From NCBI GenBank assembly GCA_963930655.1, contig OZ005610.1, positions 1,431,001-1,495,000 on the forward strand: 64,000 nt of DNA. The letters run 5' to 3'. Made by a program: the position numbers and the translations under genes. The notes below the pieces were generated by a model. That model did not search any database. It was not told where the DNA came from and was given only the letters and a program-made list of their open reading frames with translations. Below, one piece after another: positions 12,276 through 21,640 of the stretch; position 1 is the first letter of the stretch, and every line of letters starts with the position of its first letter. The DNA is from Myrica gale. Taxonomy: Eukaryota; Streptophyta; Magnoliopsida; Fagales; Myricaceae.

Positions 12276-14550
12276 TAGGGCTGCACAACCCCGGTGTAGG
12301 TGCCGGTTTTAGCCAAAACCGGCACCTACACCGGGTAGGTCGATTTTTAAAAAATTGCCACCTACACCTACACCATTAAGGGCAAAAACCGGCCCTTAAC
12401 GGTGGCGGTTTCCGGTTATCCTACATTCATATTAGGCCATTTTTTTTAGCATATTACGCATATACCCTGTCACATATCATTGTCATCTTATTTTCTAAAG
12501 CTTACAAGCAAACCACCTATTATTCATGGAGTCTAACATGTATTGGTGTTGTGAATGTCAGTTATTAACATTGTCACATAGAAAGTCCCAAGACACCTAA
12601 AGCACAAAAGTGGGTTTATGAAAATATAGCTTACAGTTTTAATTGTTTCTATGTGAGGTGCAGCCCACTTTTCAGCTTTTGCCTTTTTCTCCACGACCTG
12701 TAACAAAATTGACACAAGGCTAGCAATGTGACATACTAAGAGGGAGATGATTAATTCAGATGCAAGACTAAGCCAGTCACACTAACTCCCAAAACAAATA
12801 GTAGAACCTTATAAATAGACATATAGCAACCAGAAGAGGGAAATAATATAACCTTTTGAATCACCATTTCCATAGCTGATTTGCCATGCTCATTCCAATG
12901 TGTTTCCATGAAGTACTGCAAGAAGATAAGTTTTCAGCTCTCAGGTAAAGAATCTTCACTTCTACAAAACACTACCATACTAAACTTTACCTGACAATGG
13001 ATTAAATGTGAAGCAAGCCAAAATGTCATAATAAGTGGGAATTCAAGCTGCATTTCAAAGACTGACTACCCGGACATCATTGTTCATGTTTCAAAGAGTT
13101 CCTGAGTAGGTATGAAAAATCTTCCTTCCTGCAAAAGTTGATGAAACAGTCAATTTCCCCCTGTATACAGATTGCAAAGTGACAATCATACACCAAGGGC
13201 AATTCGAAGAAAGTTTGTTTGATCATGTAACTAAAAAAAAAGGACATTGCAATTTGCAGCTTTCAGCCCCCAAAGGCTACATTAAACACTTTCATTATTT
13301 GTCAATAAAAATGGAAGTTAGCCTCATCATGGTTGTCAGTGCTCGTGATGATTCAAGATGCTCAAATACTAAACTTCACCTGGGCATCTATGCTAAAGCA
13401 GATGTATTCAATGTGCCTCACTTAATTCCATAAACATGAACGGAGCATAATTTGCTATCTACTAAATTGAAACTACACTTCACCAGTAAAAACATTTTCA
13501 TCCAAATTCCAACCTATACACCCAGATTAATCTTAAACTTAAAGGCATAGAATTAGATTAATTTCATTCAAACCAAAAGAGCCAGATTCCAAACAAAGCT
13601 TCATCATGAACTCTCGGAATTATCAAAACGAAAAACCAACAGCCTTCTTCCAGAGGATCTGAAATCTTGATGTTTTTTTACCCATTTTACAAGTCTATCC
13701 AAAAACTCTGCAGCACCCAACTTATCCCCAATCAGACCTTCCTCAGAGACCACAAAGAACAACAAACAACGTAGTACAAACAGGGTAAGGTACCAAGCTA
13801 ACTAAGCACGGTAATGTACCAAGCTATCCCTTGCATTAATTTTTTAAACCCATATTCGAATTTGCAACCCTAACTCACCAATTCTGTAATTCCCTAAATC
13901 CATTACAATCCCAACGAAATTCGATGGATCAAATGGTAACCAACTTTGTATCACATACCTCTTTGAATTTACTTGCATTATTTGCAATGGGTTAACACTC
14001 GTATGAACACGGGCATACTCAGCATCATTGCACATAGATGAGCCAATAACTTTGTACTCATCTAAGTGCAAATTTTCTTCCCAACAGAGGTGCAAATAGA
14101 ACAAACCCTAAAAACATTCAGCAATCATACCCTAAAAACAACAAACAAGAAAACATTTAGCAATCATACCAAAATGGGAGCTGCAGGCGTGGTGGTCACT
14201 GGTGGCAGGAGAGGCCAGAGGGAGGGAGAGAGAGAGAGGGTCGCAGGGGGCTAAGGGGGCTGGCCACAGAGGGCTGGGGGTCGCAGAATCGGGGGGTGCG
14301 GGGGTCCGGAACTGGGAGTGGGAGGGGAGGAGGATTTAAAGTTTTAAAGTTAAAAAAACGACGTCGTTTTGTAAAAGAAAAAAAAACCCGGTTCACGGTA
14401 CCCGGGAACCCAGTGCCGGGTAACCTGGGAACCGGGAATGGCACCGGATTTTCTAGAAAACCTCAAACCGGCACCGGCACCGATGAAGCCGGGTACCGGC
14501 AACCCGGTGCCAGTTCCACCGGAAACTTCCGGTGTGGGTGTGCAGTCCTA
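12276..14550. mobile_element. Non-autonomous hAT-superfamily DNA transposon (2275 bp)
   Basis: The ends are inverted repeats, TAGGGCTGCACAACCC on the left and TAGGACTGCACACCC when the right end is read inward. They are flanked by an exact 8-bp target duplication, TCTGTCGA, at 12268-12275 and 14551-14558, which is the hAT hallmark. Both subterminal regions are rich in CCGG/GGTACC-type motifs. They include a perfect 46-bp palindrome at the left end and the palindromic core AACGACGTCGTT near 14352. No transposase is recognisable. The interior holds exon-like open stretches on the minus strand (about 12658-12700, 12850-12915, 13850-14100), some bounded by plausible splice sites, for instance one reading NEHGKSAMEMVIQK. 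These could be captured host exons, but I do not recognise the source gene. Confidence 0.9.
12290..12335. repeat. Perfect 46-bp palindrome in the hAT left end
   Basis: Arms of 21 bp (beginning CCCGGTGTAGGTGCC) are exact reverse complements around a 4-base AGCC loop. It lies 14 bp inside the left end of the hAT element and may be part of its transposase-binding subterminal structure. Confidence 0.93.
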
Positions 14551-14589
14551 TCTGTCGACGCACGGTCCCAGTGGACAACCGTAGCAGAT

Positions 14590-15155
14590 TTTTTCCCGTT
14601 ATTAAATATTTTATTCATTGTTAACAGCCTGGCCTATCGGGTTACCGGTGATTGTCGGTAGTAATCGGTTGCTACTCGTTGTGGCTGTCGGTGGACTCGA
14701 TTTATGCATGCTTTATTTGTAGGCAAATTTCAAATGATTATTCCGAAAAGTACACGTCACACGGATTCTAGTTATGGTCTGTTTGGCTACGCGTAGTATC
14801 TACTGCTGGGGACGATGATTATCTTGCACTGCTTCAGGAGATATTTTTTCACGTGGTTGGTATTTCGTTTTTTTGTTTTTAAAAATGTTTCTTCTATTTT
14901 AGAATATGATTTGATAAGATTTCAGTCTATCAAATCCTACGTATCACTTTGATTCAGTAATTATTCAGTTTGTGGGAAATGAAATATATATATATATCTC
15001 GAAATTAGTCAAAGTTTACCCGTACAGGTAAACTGATCTACACACCTTATTAGAAAAAAAAATTCTACAAAATCTACCTGCATGCGAACAGATGTTCTCG
15101 AATAGTATTTTTTTTCCTGAAACAATGAAGACTAATGCTACATTCAAAATATAAT
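14590..15155. repeat. Segmental duplication copy 2 (CESA1-upstream-like sequence)
   Basis: Diverged duplicate of 11068-11735 in the same orientation. It starts with TTATTAAATATTTTATTC and continues through GGACTCGATTTATGCAT to the AACAATGAAGACT block. No coding sequence of CESA1 accompanies it. The hAT element inserted just to its left. Confidence 0.85.
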
Positions 15156-16063
15156 AACATTTACCAGAATTGATTGTTTTATTATACTCTGGAAAACGAA
15201 GACTGGTTGAGTAAGTAGACGATATATCTATTCTGCCCGTTGGTGCATATCAGGAGAGAATTTGAAAAACCCAACTTGTCATCGTTCTATATTTCAGGAC
15301 TAACAATTAGTTGTAGTAGAGAGAGATCACAACCTTGAAGAAGGCGTTTGATATACATAATAGAGAGAGACAGACAGAGGAAGAGCGATGCCGACACGTA
15401 GCTTTAAGGAAAAAATCTGAGAATAGTGACCAAGCCCCGGGAAGAAGAAGGGGGGGGGGGGGAGGGGCATCCTCTTTTCTCAGCCTTTTGCATATACTTT
15501 TGACTTGTCCTCTGAGCAATCCCAATCCTTAGTACATATAGAGATATAAAAGAGATAAAGTTCAAAACTCCCTCAGCAAATGGATTCCAATTTGGCAATT
15601 TCGAAAGCGTATATACAACGAGGACAGAATCAGTCCAAAGACGCTTACTGAACCAAACCATCCACCCACCTAGCGTTTCCAACCATTTCAAGCCTCAACG
15701 CACCCTGTTAAATTACCACCATCAGCAATCAGCTAGTCACCACCACTTGAGCGGTTGACAATACCATCCCAATCCTCCTTGTCACCTTCCATCACTGTCA
15801 ATGCCATGGCTTCGCCTTCCCACACCACTAGGGCAGCCCAGCCCGGATTGCATACTGATAGGCGAAAGAGGTCCTACACGAAATACAACACGAGGAAACG
15901 GCTAATCTAGGATCAAGCACATCGAGATCCTCTCTGAGTCTTTGTATTTCACAATGTACTTAGTATTAAGTACACACTCATCCCCTCAACAATATACATC
16001 TCTTACAAAACCCACTTTCGTACCTAAGATATATACTTATCACAATAAAACCCAAAATTACAA
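15156..16063. other. Intergenic region with a poly-G tract
   Basis: Lies between the duplicated segment and the 3' end of HY5. It holds a G tract (about 15450-15462) next to GA-rich sequence. Short minus-strand open frames around 15404-15691 show no recognised domain. The part next to 16064 is probably HY5 3' UTR. Confidence 0.4.
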
Positions 16064-17430
16064 CTACACATCATTGACATTAGGACCGCTGCTTCCTCCT
16101 TTCCTGCTTGCTGTCGTGTTCTTCAATATCTGCAAATCAAATCAAATCAATAAATTGCACATAATTTAGATGCCATGCGGAACTCTTAATTGAGATAAGA
16201 AAAACATAGCCCTTTAACCAAATATGCTCTGATGATGCAGACCCTGCCATAGAGCTGCTGTCATGTAGACCCCCCTCACACACCTAATCAACTAATTATC
16301 ATCCAAATACATGGCATGGCCCTCAACAATCATAGGTGACGAATATTCACTAGAAATAGATAAAAGCCACTAGGCACATAATGATGGGTTGGCGATCACG
16401 ATACTTAAATCCGGTGCATGCATCATGATTCATGAATAGAATGCAATGGGTACGAAATTACCGACAATGCCCTTCCAAAGAACAATTATGTTAAACATTA
16501 TGATCATAATAATTCGATGTTAAAAAGTACATACATGTCTAAGCATCTGATTCTCATTCTGCAAGGTGGACAGCCTCTCTTCGAGCTCAGAGTTCTTCCT
16601 CTCCAACTCTTTCACCCGCGTTTCTAAGTCAGTCAAGTAGGCCTTCTTCCTCTCCCTCGCTTGCTGTGCTGAAACTCTGTTCCTCAGCAATCTTTTAACA
16701 CATTTATGGACACCCACAAATCACCAAAATGCCACTGGCCCCACAAAACGAAATGGATACGTATAGGAAGAAAGTGGCAGGACAGTAATACACAAATACC
16801 TCTTTAGCCGCTTGCTTTCTTTGTCTGCTGGACTTCTGCCTCTCTTCCTCTGACCTTCCCCCGAGACTCGAAGCCGGTCTGGACCGGCTACTGAACCGGT
16901 GCCTCGACCGGAGGCGGAGGTTCCCGCAGATTCCCCGCCTATCTCCGGTACCCTCCTGATCTCCTCATCACTCTCCAAACCTAAGACATAGGAGAAAGGA
17001 GCATCAAACATTTTAATAAGAGAAATAGTTAAAAATGCAAGACGTTGGGGTTATCATCACACTCGATTTTCCCTGGAAAAGTTATTCCGGGCAAAATAAG
17101 AAAGTCCTTGTTGGGAAAACCTCGACATTTACAAAACTCAGATGGGAAAAGGGTCAAATCTACAGATTTGAAAAATCAAACTTCGTACCGGGGAAAAGTT
17201 TAGCATTTGAAAAAATCAAATTTGTAGCTTAGAATTATTTTGAAATAAAAAAGAGCAAGATCAAGCACGTATACCAAATAAAGAGAACCTGTTTGATAGT
17301 GGTAGAGAAAATTTCACAGCGAGAAAATTCGACCTTCTTTGACTTCAAGTTGAAGAGCGGAGCTTGAAGATCTTTCGCTGCTTGAAGGCAGAGAATTCGC
17401 CGCAATGGAACTCGTTGCCTGCTCTTGCAT
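16064..17430 (-). CDS. HY5: HY5 bZIP transcription factor
   Basis: Four exons on the minus strand (17334-17430, 16800-16980, 16535-16691, 16064-16129) join to 501 nt, encoding 166 aa, close to the 168 aa of Arabidopsis HY5. HY5 is a nuclear bZIP factor that promotes photomorphogenesis and is degraded through COP1. The N-terminus [20 protein letters not shown] is nearly diagnostic. The COP1-binding acidic/VPE motif is at residues 35-45 ([11 protein letters not shown]), with the casein kinase II serine at S36. The basic region [19 protein letters not shown] begins at about residue 93 and is followed by a leucine zipper. The short C-terminus [12 protein letters not shown] is conserved. The start is the first ATG of the conserved N-terminus. 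All expected parts are present, so the gene should be functional. Confidence 0.96.
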
Positions 17431-17849
17431 TGCGTCTACAGGCTGCATAGACGGAGAGAGAGAGACAGAGACACCGACGCAGCAAGCTGTCTGGGCTTTA
17501 GAGAGCGCAAAGAGCGGGACATCAATTTCACGGCCTGAAAAATAACAGGGGATCTTTTCAGAGAGATCGTAGCCGTTAGATTTATGTCGATCCGACGGAA
17601 ATGAGAGCGATAGCGTGGATAGACATGAGCCATGAGGAGTGGCATGAATCAAAGGTTTGCAGAGGAGAGGCGTGGGAGTTTCGAGGCCGTCGGATTAGGG
17701 ATGGATCGGACGGATGGGACAGAAGAAGGAAGCGAGACGCAATGAATTGGGGCGAGATAATGCGCTGGCGGAGAATGGTGGTCTCGATTTCGAGGGAGCC
17801 TTTTGCAAATTGCAATTAGATACTACGAATGTAGTTCATTGCGGCGCTG

Positions 17850-17855
17850 CACGTG
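17850..17855. promoter_or_regulatory. G-box (CACGTG) upstream of HY5
   Basis: A perfect CACGTG palindrome lies 420 bp upstream of the HY5 start codon. ACGT-core elements bind bZIP and bHLH factors including HY5 itself, and HY5 is reported to regulate its own promoter in Arabidopsis. Direct control here is inference. Confidence 0.5.
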
Positions 17856-18187
17856 CCACATACGAGCAAACTACGAATGGAGTTATTGCCAGGATCTAGC
17901 TTGATAAAGCCGGTAACCCGACCCAAATCTTCAATCCATGGGCTCATGAACTTTGGCCCAAAGACATATTCTACCATGAGGAATGGCCCAAATCTTCTAC
18001 TGACTGAAAACTAGAGCAATATTTTATCTCGAGAAGAAAGCATGCCATGGTATAGGCTTATGATAATTTCCGGTCAGATTTTCTACGTATTTCTCAGAAA
18101 AGTAGAAAGCATTAAATTATACATATGTACTCCATCAACGTCATCACGGACAAAACTTATTACATACTTTTACAGTCTTTAAGCAAA

Positions 18188-20749
18188 CTATACAGCTCCA
18201 GGAAGGGACCGTTGATATGGAGGGCCAGAAACTCCATCTTCAAACCATTTCACAACTCTTTTATGGGGTAAGTTCGTCACGTGAACAATACTTACTGATC
18301 ATTGCATTCTGCATTGTTTCAATTTACAGATCGTAAGAACATAAAACTCGAAATCAGTATCTAGTTACCCCACAATTAGAAACTTGTGCATGTCATGGAT
18401 AAAAATGCCAGAAAACAGAGAATTGGACAGTAATGGCAGCACACGCAACTGTAGAAAAAAGTTAAAAAGCGTGTAGTCTGACTAAAAACTATACCTCTTT
18501 TGACAATAACCAACCTTGAAAGTCTTTTTAAGGAAATCGGTTATGAATAACAAACTTCTCTCGATATAAAACTCTCAATATTGATGACAAAGGGGACAAG
18601 AGAGAGAGAGAGAGCTTACAGTGGGGCGCTTTGTTCTTCCATGAACTCTTTCGAGGGTTTCAACTTGCACTTTTTTCAGTCTCTTTTGGGCTGCCCATCT
18701 ATGTTGCATGACATGAACAGGAACTTGCACCTTGGTCCCAGGATCTGCAGCATCCGCGCTTGTCTCACTAGGATTAGTTTCCATGGGTTTCGCTTCAGGC
18801 AATGATACTGCTACTGTTGGTGCCGGGTCATCAGGTAGAGCAGCACTCATCAACAGAAGATTCGGAGGAGGGTCACGAAGCAATTCAAGAACAACAGCCC
18901 TATCGAGACAAAGCCCAGCAGCAAGACTCTTAATCTACAAAACGAGGAAATCAGGGATTCAAAAAATTACAATGCTAGGTAATGGGAACCTTTCTATTTT
19001 TTATTTTTTCTCCTAAGCTAGTTTATCCGGACTCATTATCATCAGTATATGAAACCACCTAACGACCTAAGTGGAAGAAGCATCTATCTTGCTGAACATG
19101 GAAGTTCAAAGAAGGTTTCTGCTTTAGTTCCTCCCACAAACAAAAAACAAACGTCCTTCAGTCAAATCCTTATCCATTACATTGAGATTCATGGAGTATT
19201 TTCAGGCAAAACATAACCAAATTAAACTGAGCTACAAACAAATTCATAGCTTCTAAGATGATTCAGTGTAAACTAAACTAATGCAGAGATGAACAAGGCA
19301 GAACCTCAGCCCAGTTCTCCTTCAGATAGCCCGTCCTAGCAGAAAACAATCCATGCGCCTTTGCTTTTTATAAGAATGAAAAGGCAGTACCAAGAAATGT
19401 GTTTGACATACAGTAAACTCAACTGATCGCTACACTAAATTCTAGCAGTTGGCTTAAATGGTTAAGCAAAGCAATAGAAATTTCAATCCGCACGCAAGCA
19501 CCACCATTGACATCACAATGGAAAATTGGAGAGAGTTCAAGATACATGGAGAAAACGCCAAGGTCCTAACAGGCTTGAGATATGATCATTCCCACAATGA
19601 TTATCCCCATCTATACTTCACCCCAAATTCAACATTATGCACACTTGGGTACAGCCGTACAGATAGAGGTAGCAGGAATGCATATGCAACATTCAACAAA
19701 GTGTTGACATCGTTAAGTCTGTCTTAGCAACGACAATATTTCGGCAAATAACACGAAGATCAAATTCAGATACGTACACTAGTTTTACGGCGGCCGGATT
19801 TTAAAGCTAAAGCCAATCTTCGAAGTTGCCAATTCCTAAGCTTCACCGGCCTTTCCTCCTTTTCATCGTCATCTTCTTCGGGCGAGGCTTTGCTGCAGTT
19901 CGGGTGACCGAACTGCAGCAAAGTTCGCTGCAGTTGTGAGGGGCCCGCCCGGGACCCACGCCTGTACTGTTCATGCCCGAACAGTGTTGTACTGTTCGGG
20001 CATGAACAGTACAGGGGCGGGACCCACGCCCGCCCCCTCACAACTGCAGCAAACTGCTGCTGCAGTTCGGTCACCCGAACTGCAGCAGACCCTCGCCCAT
20101 CTTCTTCAGCATCATTATCTCCTCCAGAATCATCTCTGCAGATGAGCTCGACATTCCTATATCATCATCTCCTAGTGCCTCCGCTAACTCTTGTTCAAGC
20201 CTGGCAAGGTCTTCTTCGCTTATCTCATCATCACCGTCATCCAGAGATAGCTCATCATTTTTAAGATCCTCTTCCAGTTGACTAAAGAGAGCTTCAAAGG
20301 CATCCTCGTCAACATCATCATCATTACAAGGCAGAATTTTCTGGTAAACGAAATACATCGCATTAGAATAATACAATTCACACAATTATGGTTACGAATT
20401 CTAGAAATGACAAACAACAAAAGACTTTTTTTAATCTCACTAAAAGAGCAATACAGCAGGAAATGTCCAAGCCAAACTAAGATATGCATTCAAAAGAAGA
20501 TACCTTTTCTCTTTCTCGGAACCAAACAAGTTCAGACCACCATACCTTCTTTTTCTTCGACGAGCGAGAAGCGGGGGTTGAAGAGCTGGTGTTTCGGCGG
20601 CGAGAGAGAACAAGTACGGTGCGGGAGGGAGGGTGACGTGGCATAAGCATACGGGTCGGCCGGGGGTGGCCCAAGAGAAGGTGATCGCGGAGAGAGGATG
20701 GAAAGCGCTGAACCGCCGCGCCGGTGTGAACTAATGAAGCAAAAGCCAT
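18188..20749 (-). pseudogene. OCP3-like homeodomain gene, decayed copy
   Basis: Minus-strand exons at 20546-20749, 19778-20340, 18620-18934 and 18188-18308 resemble the plant OCP3 family (OVEREXPRESSOR OF CATIONIC PEROXIDASE 3, a homeodomain protein). Exon 1 looks like a Ser/Arg-rich transit region. Exon 2 encodes acidic DEDAFEALFSQLEEDLKNDE and then KLRNWQLRRLALALKSGRRK. Exon 3 gives SLAAGLCLDRAVVLELLRD and the start of the homeodomain (HRWAAQKRLKK). Exon 4 gives VVKWFED. Damage: a reading-frame change in the acidic part of exon 2 (near 20130); a 219-bp MITE in exon 2; an extra base near 18291 in exon 4; an apparent in-frame loss of about four residues after WFED; and replacement of the promoter by a mirrored copy of exon 1. 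Splice sites are still good. Family assignment rests on recognition of the protein and is not certain. A compensating unannotated splice or an assembly error is possible. Confidence 0.75.
19880..20098. mobile_element. Mutator-type foldback MITE inside OCP3-like exon 2
   Basis: A 219-bp element made of two long inverted arms, each beginning GGGCGAGG and including GCTGCAGTTCGGGTGACCGA. It is flanked by a 9-bp direct repeat, ATCTTCTTC, at 19871-19879 and 20099-20107. Nine-bp duplications are typical of MULEs. Arms carry short palindromes of their own (GTTCGGGTGACCGAAC). The target lies in a GAAGAAGAT-rich codon run, which slightly weakens the target-duplication call. Confidence 0.85.
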
Positions 20750-21228
20750 TGCTTCTTCTCTACCGAGTTTCTGTGGAGTGTGGAAACTGTCTCCCATCCA
20801 CACTCCACAGAAACTCGGTAGAGAAGAAGCAATGGCTTTTGCTTCATTAGTTCACACCGGCACGGCGGTTCAGCGCTTTCCATCCTCTCTGCGATCACCT
20901 CCTCTTGGGCCACCCCCGGCCTACCCGTATGCTTATGCCACGTCACCCTCCCTCCCGCACCGTACTTGTTCTGTCTCGCCGCCGAAACACCAGCTCTTCA
21001 ACCCCCGCTTCTCCCTCGTCGAAGAAAAAGAAGGTATGGTGGTCTGAACTTGTTTGGTTCCGAGAAAGAGAAAAGGTATCTTCTTTTGAATGCATATCTT
21101 AGTTTGGCTTGGACATTTCCTGCTGTATTGCTCTTTTAGTGAGATTAAAAAAAGTCTTTTGTTGTTTGTCATTTCTAGAATTCGTAACCATAATTGTGTG
21201 AATTGTATTATTCTAATGCGATGTATTT
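20351..21228. repeat. Head-to-head inverted repeat of OCP3-like exon 1 and intron 1
   Basis: The arms at about 20351-20784 and 20797-21228 are near-identical reverse complements separated by 12 bp. Each holds the whole first exon of the OCP3-like gene and most of its first intron. The left arm breaks 10 bp before exon 2. The right copy has a 2-bp difference in the exon that changes its reading frame, plus a few substitutions. The centre falls about 36-47 bp upstream of the start codon, so each copy keeps only a short 5' UTR. Confidence 0.95.
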
Positions 21229-21431
21229 TTGATAAAAGACAGGGTATGTTTGTGTTGTAAAATTTTTAGTATTGAGTTTAGTGATGATATTAGGTTTAGT
21301 GAAAAAGTGAAGAGAGATATAATTTTTTATATTTTTGTAGTGAAAAGTTATAATTTGATGGGAGAGCGAGATTTTATTGTGAGTTGGTGAAAAAATTTTA
21401 TAAATTTTTTTTAACAAACGCAACCATAAAA
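21229..21431. repeat. AT-rich MITE-like sequence
   Basis: It begins about GGGTATGTTTGTGTTGT and ends ACAAACGCAACC, giving imperfect inverted ends. The body is purine-skewed AT-rich sequence (gagagat...atttgatg) shared in style with 33886-34172 and 61408-61620. It may form the new flank of the mirrored OCP3 exon. Classification is uncertain. Confidence 0.4.
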
Positions 21432-21640
21432 TTCAGGGACAAAAATAGTCCTTAACCATAATTTTTATGTGGATCTTTTGGGTTTGCGTTTTGATTTTGG
21501 ATCGACTCGGTTCGGTTCCCGTTCCTATTTTTCTTTAGAGACGAACCAACCTCGTAATGAAATTGAGCCTTTTGAGGGTCACTGATTAGGCTTCGGCAGC
21601 TGAAAAACTACCAGATATTCTCTCCGTCTCTCCTAAAATC

